From: Adineta steineri
Lineage: Eukaryota; Rotifera; Eurotatoria; Adinetida; Adinetidae
Length of the DNA: 64,000 nt
Direction: 5' to 3'
NCBI GenBank assembly: GCA_905250115.1
Contig: CAJNOI010000161.1
Location: forward strand, 73,969-137,968
The position numbers and the translations under genes are program-made. Of the stretch, positions 9,152 to 23,700 are shown in pieces (within the stretch, counting starts at the first letter, position 1; each line of letters opens with the position of its first letter). The notes beneath the pieces were generated by a model that searched no databases, was not told the DNA's origin, and saw nothing but the letters and a program-made list of their open reading frames with translations.

Positions 9152-12100
9152 GATAATAATAATTAGTATTTTAATAATTTAATAATTCATTAATTTTTTT
9201 ATTATTTATATCATCGGATTAATAAGTAAAAATGAGATAAAGAAGGAAACGTTAATTATATTGGATACCATCGACAGACGACTGAGATTAAATAAACTGA
9301 AGCAAAAAAGTTGAATAAGTATGTTGATGATATCTACAAGGATTTTATGCAATTAAATTATTATATAACATCAGATAACAAGAATGTTCATTTGTAGAAG
9401 AAGAAGAAGAAGAAGGAAAACTACTCTATTTTCCAGTTGTCTGATGTCTAAAGAATTGAGTATTGATAATTTCTTTGTTTGTATATTTTCTTTTTTGCTC
9501 GTTGGTAATTTATGATCGAAACAAATGTATATAACAATGAACAATATGATTTATGATAAGATAAACATACTCAATGGCTATTACTAATTCATCAAATAAG
9601 TACACATCATTCCGTTTTTATGCAGAAAACTTACACACATAAATATCTATCTTATTGACCTGAATACATTATGCTTTGAGGGAAGTATTATCACAGACGA
9701 TGAGATAAAAGTAACATTGACAAGGTTAATATAAAAAAAGTAGCAAAATAAAGACTACGAAATAGTTCTAAGAACTAACACCTACGGAAAAGAAATACTA
9801 CCGGATATTGTGAAGGTCCTTTCTTTTCTTCAAGCACAATTTCTTTATTGATCTCGAGTATATATTCTTTTCGTTTTGAATAATAAATTGTGCATACATT
9901 CATCGTATAGATTAAGCTTAAGAACTTTTTGATAGATATTATTTTAATCTAAAATAGAACGATTCATTCATTCATATGAATACATAAAAAATTACTGGAA
10001 GAAATTAGCATTCTATCTATTTGTTGATGTATATATCCTCTCATTTATTCCTATAATTACATACTTCTGTGATGATATCGATAGGCAATCGATACATGTG
10101 GACTCGCTTGACCCAATGTTCTACGTCGTACATTTTTACAAAACAATAAATGCCGATGTCATTCTACTAGAAAGAAAATATAATAATATCATCTCTTTTT
10201 AGCCCACTCATAGAATGAACTAAGTTAAGTACAATTCTTAGCTTTCTATGAATCTAAGAGACCGAGTTTTAATAATTTATTTGTATGTACAGAAGTTTTT
10301 ATAAACAACTGTCTAACTTCATATGGTCGTTCATTATTAAGTAAAATAACTGATCGATGTCAAAATGTTATAAAAATTGAATCAATCAAATGTTCATAGC
10401 TTTGAAGATATTTTTCTTTTTATATAACATCTAATTAATCTACTTTCCCGATTGTCTATTTGAATGAAATATAGAAATACTAAAAAAGATCAATTGCCTT
10501 ACCTCATGCATCATATATACAATTCTTATCAGCTTGCGTGTTAATGGTAAATGGATGGATGAATAAGAAGAACAAGGGAAATATCAGAGTAATACTATCT
10601 CAATCATTGCTTATGAAACAAGGACTACTTCTTCATGATGTTCCTCTATATTTTTTTCTTCCTCTTAATATTCTTGTCTACTTCCGCCAGATATATAATC
10701 AATGATGATGATGATTGTAACATCTACCAATATTTTGTAACATTCTATCTATCGTCTAGTAATTTTATGTACTACTTACCTTTCAAGTATTCTATAGTGA
10801 GAATAAAAGAAATAGATATATAGTTTCTTTCATAGATTTATATGAAAATGAAAGTATGAATGTACCTATTACAATAAGAGAGAAAGAGAGAGAGAAAAAA
10901 AAATGACCACGAATAAAACATCTAACAAGTCTATTGTATTGTATTATATTCATCTTGAATTACTCAACTTCAGATATTAAGATGACAAGAAGTGTGCTTA
11001 ATTATGAAATAAAAAAGATATCAATTGAAAAGTGAGAAAATAATGATGATAATTTCGATCAACATGTTTGTTTCATAAATGATAGGAAATATTATATGTC
11101 ACTTTGTGTAGTGTTAAATACAAGGTTATTTTTTCCACTAAGCATGCTATTTGTCTTTGTCGTCTGTAAATGGTTAGAATGTTTATAACAGTTTCTTGAC
11201 TGCTCATGGCCGAACAAACAACTATAAGGAGATATACGCTTTATTTTATGTGTCATTTTGACGAACAAAAACAATAATAACAAGATGATGACGTCAAAAT
11301 AAATCGTAACATATGCTGTACTTATTTTTTTATAAATCTAATATCTAATATCTAATATATATATATATATTCGAAAACTACATGACTTTTTTTTTATTTA
11401 TTAAGAAATAGTATAGTTATTATTGAGTGCCAGTTATACACTTCGATATTTTGATAGGAATTTGATCGGAAAAATTTATTAAGCAGAGAATAGATGTATA
11501 AGACACATGCTATCAATCAATCTGTCTTGTTTTATCATTCGACATGTATTGCCTACTTTGTTGTACTAATCGATACTCTTATCTTTATCTAAATCTTCTA
11601 ATTCACACTCAATTACAATAATTACCTGTTTCTCAACCTTATCTTTAGATAATAAGATTTACGTGATCAAAATTCATACATTTTGTATAAATTTAATTTA
11701 GATTAATATCAATTAAATTTATTTTGAAATTTTTTTATTTTTTTTTGATAAATACTAATCATATATATATGAACAATAAAAACACTCCTTAGAGAATTTT
11801 AATATAAGATAATTTGTACATCAAACGAATCTGCTAATTGAACTAGCTATTATGTTTTAGGTCAAGGCTTGTCGCTGCATTAAATGGGAGTATATATATA
11901 TATATATATGAGAATGTCTTCTATTAAATAACATCTGTATGCTCTTTCGTAATATAGCCGCCAGTTAATTACTATTTTAAGTCTTTTAATGCCCTTTGAT
12001 TTTGTACTATAGAATCTATTATAAGTCTACGTATTATTGCTGACTCTTACTTTTCATTGACCGTGATAACATACGCAAATCATATCTATCCTGAAACTAT

Positions 12101-15100
12101 CGCCTATACTTTATCTAAGAATAGAAAAAGAAAACTTGTTCTATCCTTCCTTATGATGATTCACGTATATATTATTGTCAATAAAAGATGCATACCTTGA
12201 AGGATCAGAATTATACAGTGAAACTCATTCAACTAAGAATAAAAAGAAGTAATAATAGTATTAACAGCAGTCGAACATCTCAAGGTTATAGAAAAGAAAT
12301 AAAAGCATTTTAAGAAAAGAAAAAAAGGCGAAGAGAAAAAACAGGAAAATACGATAAGAGAGAGAGCCAGGCGGCTTTTGTCATCTAAATACAACTAATG
12401 TTCGACAAGCTTCTTGCTAAACCTGATCAATTTACATACTATTATTAGAAAGCACTCTAGAACACAGTCGAAGTAGCCTTGAATATAAGAAAAAAAACTA
12501 AAAAACAAAGTATCATTATATCGAATCAACCTCATTACGGAAAGAAATACTTTCTCTAATTCTTTCAAAATCACAAAATATAAATCTTTTATATCAGCAG
12601 GCGAGAAAAAATCGATTGTATATATGAGTAATCAATGTAGATAATTATAAATAGAAGTAAATAAGTCAAAATGATTGCGTTTGTCAATGAACATGATTTA
12701 GTTTGTATATAAAATTTAATTTATCAAAGTCTCTTCACGTCACATGTCACAAATGTAAGCAGTCACGAATAAATTGCTTATCTTTTCAAAAAAATAAAAA
12801 TCCTATTGTCATAATTTTGACATGTTCTATTCAAATGTTTCATCTTAATGACAATCCTAGAAAAATACTTACATAGTATGAATGAGAACATTTTGTCTCA
12901 AGAGTTGTAGAAGTACATCTGAATTTAACAAAATAAGTAAATCAGAAATGGAATTATAACGAGGTAATTGTGTTAGTTTTCAAAAAAAAAGTTTTGATTT
13001 CATCATGCAGAAACTAGTCAATTATATAAACAAGAAAATACTTTTCATCATATCTAACAAAGGATAATATTTATTATGATGACGAATGATGTATTTATAA
13101 AAATTTAATAGTTAACTATGTAAGTTAATTATATACAGTCTATTTATGTTATACTCATTGCTCATATAAAACAAGACGATGAAATAGATAATAGGAAAAT
13201 AACATGACAACATGAACATTATTGAGATGTAATTTTTTCTCGTTCCATCAAGACATTTTTTTTTATAAATGAAGAATACGAAAAATGTCATTGTTGGTTT
13301 TTTCAAACAAACTTTGATTCTTTTTCTTTACATTAAACTACTATGATATCTTATTTGTATGATTGGTAGAATATGAATAGTTTTGAGAAGTCAATAGGAA
13401 ATACTATCTGAACTCATATTGATGCACTCTGTTAAATTTAAAGGACTTTCGTTCTGGTACATACTTTCATAGAATCAGCATTGACTCGATCTGTAACTGA
13501 ATATATTATTGATGATGTTTATGTTTGAAGTAATATATATATATATATATTGTTTTCAGTAGAATATCATCTGCTATTGTCACATATATGATTGATGCAC
13601 TCAGAATGTAACACAAAGGTTATGAATCGAACTGACACTGTTAATTTATAACACTGATCATTAATCAATGGTTTTTTTTTCTCTAGGGCTTTTATTTCTT
13701 CTTAGCCTTTAACTATCAGTGACTCTATATCATCGGTTATTACAATACCAGATGTTCTCCGATGAGAATTTCTAAAGATGTCATAGTTAAAGAAATAATA
13801 AGAGCTTACGACTGTTTAAAATGAAAGAAGTTGGGTTTTAATACAATTTTCTTAGTGGAAGAAGAAATGATGATAAGCAAATATAAATATATTCAACCTA
13901 TGTTTTTTTAAAGCAAACATACCTGCAATATTCATATTTTATTCAACTGTTCTGTTAACTATCTACAAGTACTTATGACATAGTTACATATGATTTCACT
14001 TAATGATAATACTGACGTCAGATCCGTTCATCTTCAAGATTTTACCAATTTGAATTCAACAATCTCGAAATCTAAGATTTTTAGATTCTTTTGCAAATTT
14101 TAATCAATAGCGATGACAATCTCATATTGTAGTAAAAGAAAATATTGCAATCAATTTTAAAGTAAAAGAATCTATTGATGTATATAAAATGCTTTCTAGT
14201 TAATAAAAATATATTTTTTTGTTGTTGCTGTCATTACTCATAATGTTGAATAAAATGTAATTATGACATTATTAAAATTTATAACAATGATATAAAGTAT
14301 TAAATGCACCGAGATGCATGTCTGTATATCGTTAACATATACTACCTTCTCGTCAAAGATTATTCATAATTGATAATTTAAATATTATCTGAGTCTGACA
14401 GCTCATATTATACTAAATATAATAATAATTTAAACAATGTCTATCTAACGATTGTGAAGATCAAGTGAGTAAGAATAATATATAGTTGTTATTATTGACA
14501 ATCATACAAATATGAAATAAAATTATGAGCAACAATGGAAAATATCGCTTATATTTCGATTTATTTAGTATCAAACATTAGTGCTGTTTATCAGAATGTA
14601 CCTAACTTGATCTTACCTCTTATTGAAATGTAGAATGATATGAATAAAGAAAGAATTCGAACATCTTATGAATATTTTTTCTTAAAAATAATTTTATGTT
14701 GTGCATCCAATTATCAACCATCTATACAAAATAGATTATTTTTCCATTAACATGCATTTTTATTGTTCATTCATCAGTATATATTAGATTTCATGGTACA
14801 TTTTACATTTAGAAAGCATATTACGACAACAACAACAACAACAATTTATATTATCCGAATATACATTCAAAAATAACTATTCGAAAATATAAGATTTAAA
14901 AGTTTACTCGAAAATTTATATATAAATGACTGAATTAGTATGAAAAATATCGAGTTTTGCGTTTTAAATATCATAAACGAGTTCAAAGCACAATAATCAT
15001 AGGTCATAGAACAGAAATGGTATATATATATAGATGATAAAATATTCTTTTGAGCCTAGTGAGGGTCATAATGACATTGGTTACAAAAAAAATTGTCCAC

Positions 15101-16367
15101 ACATATTATCATATTAATATCAGCTAATAGTTATGTGACACAGGAAAACTAAAAACCTGTCGAAAATAATTGAAACATCTGGATGAATAATGTATGCATG
15201 TCATGTAATTGAATAGAAGTATAATGATTGAAGAAGTGTATACAAGTACTTGACAACAATTCTGTCAGATTGTACAGCATATAGAAATAATCAACCACTG
15301 AATCGAACTAATGCAATTATTTGATTAAAACATGAGTCACTAGTACATAAATCTATCTTTTTATTTACCGCCTTGAAAAATTTCAATAAGCTTTTTGTTT
15401 ACAAATTGATCAACACAAATATATATATAGATAGATAGATAGATAGTCTTTACACGTTTGTAAAAATGCAACAGAAGAAAAAGAAAAGAAATATAATAAT
15501 TCACACGTGTCTATTTATATAGTAAAATAATATTCGGATATACATACTATAAATTTTTTCCCAAGTAAAGACGCTTCTGACTGAATAACGCTAAACAAGA
15601 AACAAGAAGCAAGATCATTAAAAAATGGGTATTTTCTCAACAGAATAATATGTATAAAATAACATGGACTTAGGTATTTCATTACAAACATTCACTAAAA
15701 TATGTTGGAATCGTTCATTTGATATGCTTATAATAATAAATTAAAACGATCTACATGTGTAAAGCTCAATAATGAGATCGTTAGGCGTTACAAACATTTA
15801 AATCTATGCCGAAATACAATTGTTGAAGAAGTCCAATAAGTTGCTACGGGTAGACGTTATGACAAAAGTATTCCAAAACTATTCTGGATACGAATCAGTC
15901 GGAAGTTATAAAAAAATGGCACCAACTCATAAATAATAAATAATATGGACATAATCAACATTACCGATTCCCCGCATAAATCTATTCTTAACCAAATACT
16001 TTCAACTGAACCGTTTACATACATATGCATGTGAAATATAAGAAAATTAATTATGATGACTTCTTGATAAGAACAAATCATATCGGCTCAAAACCGTTAG
16101 GGATCAATCAGCTGAAAATAACTGAATAATTCTAAAAATGCAATTTCAATGGGCAAGACATGTATACATTATCAAGAAAATTTTTCAAGAATAATACTGG
16201 GCAATGTTATATTACTAGCAAAAGTAAAGGTTCAAAAGCAATAAGCAACAACAATAATGACTGAAGTCTCATAAACAATCAAAGATATCTGAATTAATTT
16301 AATCATACTCTTAAAGTATCAACGACATAAACCTGAAGGATATATTTGTCATATACTTAGTTACCAA
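9152..16367. other. Long gene-poor region, 7.2 kb
   Basis: No convincing exon on either strand. All open frames are short, of skewed composition and lack splice context. Simple repeats occur: AAG near 9396-9416, GA-rich near 10880-10900, TA near 11890-11909 and 13532-13551, ACA near 14825-14843, and AT then AGAT near 15421-15446. It may hold regulatory DNA for the flanking receptor and ephrin genes; that is inference from size and position only. Confidence 0.5.
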
Positions 16368-16520
16368 ATGACCGCATTAACATTATATTTAATATGTATC
16401 TTTCTAAGTACCATCATTATACAAGTCAGCTATGCAAAAAAACTAAGCACACCAAACAAAACAACTGAAGTGGTCAAGAAAGCGTGTATCGAACAACTCA
16501 TACAGTTCTTTGTTAAGTGA
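16368..16520 (+). CDS. Possible small secreted peptide (50 residues)
   Basis: ATG-started frame encoding 50 residues with a signal-peptide-like N-terminus (TALTLYLICIFLSTIII, then QVSYA before a basic, polar mature part containing one Cys). I recognise no family. The frame runs to TGA at 16518. A GTTAAG at 16512 could be a splice donor, and the region just downstream is open in the next frame with four cysteines (to 16716), so a second exon or a frameshifted copy is possible. Base composition here is a little less AT-rich than the flanks. This could be a real small secreted protein, a decayed gene or chance. Confidence 0.25.
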   Translation: MTALTLYLICIFLSTIIIQVSYAKKLSTPNKTTEVVKKACIEQLIQFFVK

Positions 16521-16932
16521 TGCAAACTCCGAAAATTGCATGTGTAACATAAGCATCAACAAACCTTTACAATTAATTCGCAATTACAGAAGCTTAACAA
16601 GTTTTTCTTGTCACTCCTCAAACTATAATAGTGTGCATAAACTAATACTGGAATTTCGAAAAAAGATGAGTTTTTATAGACTAATTAATGATGAAAGAAA
16701 TTGTAACGTAAACTAGTATTTATTATATTTTTATTCATAAATTAGAATTAAAGAATATATGCTATTGTGTTATTCTGACAAAGTATCCGTCCACTTTCAT
16801 TGTCATATTCAACAAAATTCATTAGTTTGGCAGCTGCTTTCTTGATTGATACTATATCAACTGCCAACAAAATATATAGCTATAAGAAAAATACATATTG
16901 CCAATGACTCTATAAGTTTTATTGGTTAATAG

Positions 16933-17354
16933 TTAGGGGTAGGACAGTTCCATATTAGTTCCGTTCTTAGGAACTGTATTAACAGTTCTTTTGAATAGAA
17001 CTGAACTGAACCAACAGTTCTTTGAATAGAACTGAACTGTACCGACAAGTTCAGTTCCTTTCAAAGAACTGTTACTTCAGTTCAGTTCTTTTCAGAGAAC
17101 TGTTGTGAAAACTATTTTTTTGGAAATAAAAACAAATTTGAAACAAAACAGTTCTTTTAAAAGAACTGTTGAAACAGACCAGTTCTTCTGAAAGAACTGT
17201 TGATACAGTTCAGTTCCTTTCAAAGAACTGTTTGGTAGAGCTCAGTTCTATTCAAAGAACTGTTGGTTCAATTCAGTTCCTTTCAGAAGAACTGAACTGG
17301 TAGTTCTTTTGACCAGTTCATCCGAACTTGGAACTATGAACTGTCCTACCCCTA
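16933..17354. mobile_element. Fold-back MITE built of AGTTC/GAACT palindromes
   Basis: Non-autonomous element of about 420 bp. The ends are inverted repeats: TAGGGGTAGGACAGTTC at left and GAACTGTCCTACCCCTA at right. An 8-bp GTTAATAG is found on both sides (16925-16932 and 17355-17362; one extra T at the left junction), which fits an hAT-type target duplication. The interior consists of repeated short palindromes of the form AGTTCTTT..AAAGAACT, about ten in number, so either strand could fold on itself almost throughout. No coding capacity. Confidence 0.8.
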
Positions 17355-17362
17355 GTTAATAG

Positions 17363-18280
17363 ACTCATTTCCTAACATTTATCTGTATACTTTTACATCT
17401 AAAATTCATGATTTTTATGTGTAGACTGAAAAGATTAATTTTCACTCTTTTTTCTCACTGAAATTTACAACAATTTACTTCGCACGCTTGGTTTGTGAGT
17501 ATTTAGTGCAATATTTCTTTTGTTATTAAATTTCTTACTTTTAAGTATAATGATCGATATATTAATATTGTCACTGATGAATGATGGTATCGAGAAAGGT
17601 ATCAGTAATATTCAGCTCATAACAATACTGATGTATCTGTTTGAATCCAATCAAAGCATGTGTGATAAAAATTGTTTGTCTAATTATATCAAAAACTTTC
17701 AGATTATGTTCTTCGTCCTGATATTCAATCACAGTCAAGTAACAGTGAATAACAGTATCTGTTTTCAATGATAACTAAATAAAATTGAATTTCTCCTTCC
17801 ACAAGTGGGACGATATATTTACTTTCAGCATTCCGAAGAAACTTCAGCTCTTCTTAAAACATTTTCTGTTTGTACTAAGACTATTTTACTTATAAATATA
17901 TATAGTGATATCATAAGTGCTTCCTATATTATAATTAAAACATATCCTCATCATCTTTTTTTATTGAGTCAATTAATAACGTAAGACAAATATTTCTAAT
18001 ATTATGAATAATCATTTGTATATACAAATTTGAAAGATATTCAGGGTGGGTGTAAATAATGATTTCTACCAAAGAATCGTATTTGGATATTGTTTTATTT
18101 TTTTATGTTTATTTTGACGATGAAACACTCTTTAAAAAATAAAACAAAAACGAAGAAACAGAAACACATATTGTTTTGCTGTTATTGTATAAATCATCAT
18201 CTTTCGATTGTCTTTTAATAACAACAAAGAAAAAGACATACAGAACACCGGTAATAAGATAAAAACATAATATTTTTATC
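17363..18280. other. Intergenic, 0.9 kb, downstream of ephrin
   Basis: AT-rich, with open frames overlapping on both strands at 17520-17771 that look like chance. A GGGTGGGTGT motif lies at 18042-18053. No gene is supported. Confidence 0.45.
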
Positions 18281-20736
18281 TTATATTAAAGAAAATAGAA
18301 CAATAAGAAGTATAGTAATATACGGTGGAGATATTTTTAATGATAATGAATTTAAAGCGAGACTAAGTGTATTAGATGAAGATGTTGAGTCTGTTGTCCG
18401 ATAAGATTTATCTATCAAATGAAAAAATACAAGGGATTTTAATAGAAATTTTATTTGAAAAGTATATACGTACCGAAATTTCTTAGATGATGCGGTCCGT
18501 CTGTAATCCATTTTATTGAATATGGATCACTATGACGTTGAGCTTTCATAATATGCGAAAACAATTGATGATTGTCATTATAATTAGTATTTTTATCTAT
18601 AGTCGGTAATTCATGTTGAGAATTAGAATAATAGGAAGATATTAGAAAATTTTGATCTTGTTCATTACTAGGTGATGCTGTACTTGTTGATGGTAATATC
18701 CGTTCTAAAAAAGATAATGTATTTTTTATTTAGATTATTTCTAATCTTATATTGTTCTATAGTGCGAAGATGTAAAACAATCAAGAAAGTTCGAATATCA
18801 GCCTAATTTACTAATATAGAATTATCACTAGTAATATAATGTAGATTTGTATTTTGAACCGAGTTGGTTCATACAACAGGTTCATTATTAAGCGTATATC
18901 AGTATCGACAATCATTTCACATTGTGAATTGAATACAGATACTAATGGTACATCTACACACATACAAGGTCGGTAAAGATAGTGCTGAATACTAGTAAAA
19001 ATAATGAGAAATATTTTAGTTTGGATAATAATCATACCTAGAACATACGCATAGTGAAATTAAATAACAAAAGAAAGTCATTACTATCTCAGTGATCTAT
19101 AAAGTCATCATAAAAGGAGAATAGATATGTTGAATTAAAATCAAATTCAATGGATGAACTAATGCATCGGCTAAATCTTGTTCAAAATAAATATAGTTCA
19201 ATGTAAAATTTATTATCTTTAAATACGAAATGTCGATTGCATTGCACAAGCATATCACTTCTTAATGCAATGAAGTGCAACACTGACATTATATTTCATC
19301 GTCTAGTTGAAAATCAATACTTTACTTACGATAGTCATGTACAATTATTTTCAATTTATAGCATGGTTGCTGAGATAATGATGTTGACAAGAAATAATAC
19401 GTTTGATTCGAATGAAATTCCAATCCATTCGGTATTGGTAAATATGAACGAAAATTAAGTGTATATTTCATCACATCATACGGACTGTTGCATGTGATCA
19501 AAGCACGAGTCATTGGATCTGTATTCAATTGATCTATACTACACATATCATATTCACTTTTAGCTACCTATCAATTAATAAATAAGAAAAAAAAATTAAA
19601 ATTAAGAGAAAAGAAAAAGTAAGATTACATACACGATAGATATCATATTGTTCGAATTCATTTAACATATATGATTCATGTTCATCATAAAATGGACATA
19701 TAAGATCCATAACATCACCCAAACGTACTTCAAAGATCAAGGAAACGTCTTGATATGGCCTATAGATATAAAGAGACATAGCATAATTCGTTTGATTTTT
19801 TTATTTCCTTTCTGATTTTCAAGTGTTCTTTTGATACTTGAATAAGAAAACAATCAAGATGTCTAATTAAAAAGAATACTGTAATCAAGGTCAGTCTTTT
19901 TTTTATAACGGTCACAATGCCATAAGCGCTCAACTATAAAGATGTAAACACATTAAAAGAAGAAAAAAAATGCGAATATTAGAAAAAAATTTTATATTTA
20001 TAATCTAGATGAATACTAAACGGAAGACATCGAAACAACAAATAGATAATTTAGTTTAGTATATTCAATTTCTAATTTACCACATATCCATGAATATCCG
20101 GTGTTCTTTCAATGATCTAATCAATTTCCTATGTAGTTCGGATGACGTTTTTTTTTAAATAATCATCTTTATTTAAATGAATCAATTTCTATTGAAAATT
20201 TATTTTGGGAAAAACTCTGGATAAAACACAGTATGAACATTTGAAAAGTGGTATTATCTATATAAGTATCTTCTTTAGAAAATCAGATCTATCATCTTCT
20301 TAAACAAAAAAAATATCAATAGACATTGATATTATATCTTCTGTTATCTGATCATCCTTGAATGAGATATTATTGTTTATTGCCCATCGATAACATTCTT
20401 TACGCTTTTATTATTGATCTGACACGTCTATGTCTTGAGCATTATCAAACAAATAGAGAGACGCATAGTAATTAATACAATTGACTCAAGAACAACTTCT
20501 GTAAACTTAAAAGAACATTACGTATACATATACATATATATAATAGGATATGTCATGGTTATGCCAGATATATTTGATCAATTGATTATTAATAGTATTG
20601 AGAAGAAGATCTTTTTCAATTACCTGTATGTTGTTTGATTCCAATAGAATGGCTGAAGAATTACTGAATGAATTTGTTGTCTAATTAGAAAGATGAGTAA
20701 AATAGTTGATACGACAACTAGTTCGTTGATGAACAT
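18281..20736 (-). CDS. EFN: Ephrin, GPI-anchored type
   Basis: Membrane-tethered ligand of Eph receptor tyrosine kinases, acting in contact-dependent cell repulsion and patterning. Five exons on the minus strand (20624-20736, 19633-19759, 19330-19567, 18474-18704, 18281-18411) join in phase to 279 residues. Exon 1 gives a signal peptide followed by FYWNQTTYR, the YWN start of the ephrin domain. The receptor-binding domain (about 34-157) shows GDVMDLICPFYDE and the tail of the fold at YYFLSTS..CYKLKIIV. Four cysteines (59, 89, 106, 149) match the family's two disulfides. A Ser/Asn-rich stalk follows, then a final hydrophobic segment (PPYITILLIVLFSLI) with no cytoplasmic tail, as in GPI-anchored (A-type) ephrins. 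A 625-bp intron separates exons 3 and 4; the open frame inside it does not splice in phase. Confidence 0.9.
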
Positions 20737-23700
20737 AGTCCTTCTGTCGCTGCATCGACTAAATATACACACTATTCTATTCAACTGACCGCTCTCTCTC
20801 TTCCTCTCTCTCTCTTTCTCTTCTCTACTCTACAATGAGGAAAAGAAATAGTCCAATTATCCTTTCGTTCGTCTCTCTTGATCTCAACAAGCGGCGAAGA
20901 AGAGTAAAGAAAGAAAAAAAAACGACTAGTTGATGGTAATACAAAAGAACTTTTCATGTACTTGTTGTATCGAGGCATCATCTCTCTAGATCGCCAGTTA
21001 ATTACCATGTAATATATAAGTATCATTGTCTTCTAACAGGAAAAAAACATGTTTTTTTATATTGACAATTCAGTATAATGTACAACATTTTTTCTTTATA
21101 ACCATCAATGAAATAATTGATGATATTCTGTTCATTGATGCACGTAATTTTTTAGTGTGTTTATAAGTGAGTCTAGTGAGCATACTAATCATTGAAAGTA
21201 TATGAATGATCAAAGTGTATTAATATGCGTATATATCACTCAAATGAACAATTGAGAACGTATGCGTTTACAAATGCAGGTGAACAAGGGATTAGTGAAT
21301 AAAAAAAATTGAAATAAAAATTGCATTTACAATTTCGTCTCATTTTTAATACATTAGAATGATTTATATATATATACATATATACTGACATGACGATTTT
21401 CATATCGAGTAGTATATTCAAAGTTTTTTTACAAAGTATCTATGTGAAAGAGTTGATTTTTAGAAAAAAGAAAAGAACATGCAAAAGATTCATTAAACAT
21501 TGATTTTTACCCTTAAGCTATATAGACAGTAAAATGAGCTTATTTAATTGTGATAAAGCTACAAGTGCAATATTCTTATTTATATGATTATCTCAATAAA
21601 CGTAAAAGAAAAACTTAATAAACTAGATTTTATGCTTGTATTTTTATATGTATTTGTTCAAAATTCGATTACGTTGAACTTTCAATAATTAAAAAAAAAC
21701 ACATTATCGAAACACAACGCTATATGTTTGTTGATGAGCAATCGTATGTGTTATGCGTTAGCCTTTATACAATCTGTAAAATGCATCTCTTCACTCGTTC
21801 TATAAACGAAAGGTCACTTTGATCATGAGCGCATGAATGTTTGAACATGTCTGATGAGGTAATAAACCACGCCTGTATGGCGTTGGTTATTTTGTTTTAT
21901 TACGTCAGTGATTAATAGCTTTTACACCTGAAAAATTGATGGATCAAAAACAAAACTTATAGATTATAAATCTATATAAAGAAATTCTTCCTTCTATTAT
22001 TCAATACTAGAGAGACTTACTTGAACGATGTCTGATTCCAATAGATAATATACGTGTGATGAGTATTCACAGTAATTATCTGTAGAAAAATTGTATATAA
22101 AAATATAAATATTGTTTTGTAATCTATTTTCGCCATGCATCATTGTTCATGTTGAATTCAGTATTGATAATTATTGATCATTGTCCTATTCTAAAATTTG
22201 GATATCATAACTATTTGAATAATATGACATTTTAGAATAGATAAAGTTATCTAAAATGGACGAAAGATTAACATTAATCAAATCTTTCCTTACATAGTCA
22301 GAATTTGTGATCGGAATACTGGATTTATTTATTTTCATGACTATTAATAATATCATGCAAGAGAATCAATAAATAAACTTATCGAACTGATGAAATTATT
22401 AAGAAGCATAAAATTTTTCTTACAAAACTAGTATCTCACACATAACAAGTAATTGATGTCAACAGAAACTAAACAACTTATGTCTGCTACGGAACTATAA
22501 AAGTCTTATAATCATTTTTTATTCTTACTGTCAGATTACATAGGAGAAGAGAAGAACGAGAGTTATTTGACAAAATGAAGAGATCTTGACATCTAACTAT
22601 TATCCGTTGTGTTAATAGTAGTAACATCAGTCTCCTTGGCACATATAGACACCCCGGACGCGCAATGCAAATAATGATTATCATCTTCTTCTCCTTCTTC
22701 TTTCACTTCTTCCTTTATATGAGCATATTTCTAGATGGTTTGAATCATGAGCAGATGGTGACAATCTTATTCATACGAAAGCTAACTTATGAGAAAATGA
22801 CAATGACCTTGATTTTTCTCTTTTATAAACAGGTAATTCTACCCATCTCACTTGATTGTTCATACATTATTTTTATTTACTCACGTAGTCTTGTGCGTGC
22901 AGGTGTTTGTCATTGTTTTATTATTATGTGAGAAGGACTAATCCTACGTACAAAAAATCGTAGTAGAAAAATGAATAATTATGATAGATATATGATGAAG
23001 ATTGTCGAGACGTGCAGTAACGTCAAGGTCATTTATGGTATAAATATCATCAGTGTACGGACAGGTGCAAGCAGAATAGTTTATCTTTTACGACATAAAA
23101 ATAATGTCTATTCGTATCAAGATATCTCTCTAAGAATTTTTTTTATTAGTTATAATTTCTATACTGAAATATTATGTATTATTTATTTCTGTAAATAGAG
23201 TTTCTTCTTCTTCTTCTTCTTCCTACTGAAGAACCCAAAAAGGAGGATATAATGGAATGAAAAAAATTCACCGGCTGTCTATTCCCAAAGGATTGATGAC
23301 AAGTTATTCTATTCTTTCTTATATTTTTTCTGAAATACTAATAAAGTCATCGTACAGCAGTAAAATACTAAACTTTATCTTGATCAATGATCAGACTGAT
23401 TATTATTAATTCAATTATAAAAACAAGTGTCATTAAAGAACAATAAATAAGAACAAAATGTTTGACTGTTCATCTAAATTACATTTTGATTCTAATACTA
23501 ATCATTATTTTTATATTAGTATAAAAATACTACAAAAAAAACAGCTGGATTTTTTAGTGACCAAGGTGAAATTTTGTATATGAAGTTATCTAACTATTTA
23601 TTTTCCTATTAAAAGACTCTCCGGGTGTAATTATTGTTGAGTTTATACAAATAAATTTTTCTTTGCAAAATATGGTAATCATTTATATTACTCATCGTTC

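Noticed and set aside
17520-17771. Open frames overlapping on both strands
   Set aside because: AT-biased composition, no motif and no splice context; mutual overlap suggests chance.
18811-19035. Open frame on the minus strand between ephrin exons 3 and 4, with cysteines
   Set aside because: No acceptor/donor pair keeps phase with the flanking exons, whereas joining exon 3 directly to exon 4 gives a clean CAA codon.
22487-22931. Hydrophobic frames on both strands
   Set aside because: Phe/Ile runs come from TTC/ATT-rich sequence; no conserved feature or intron structure.
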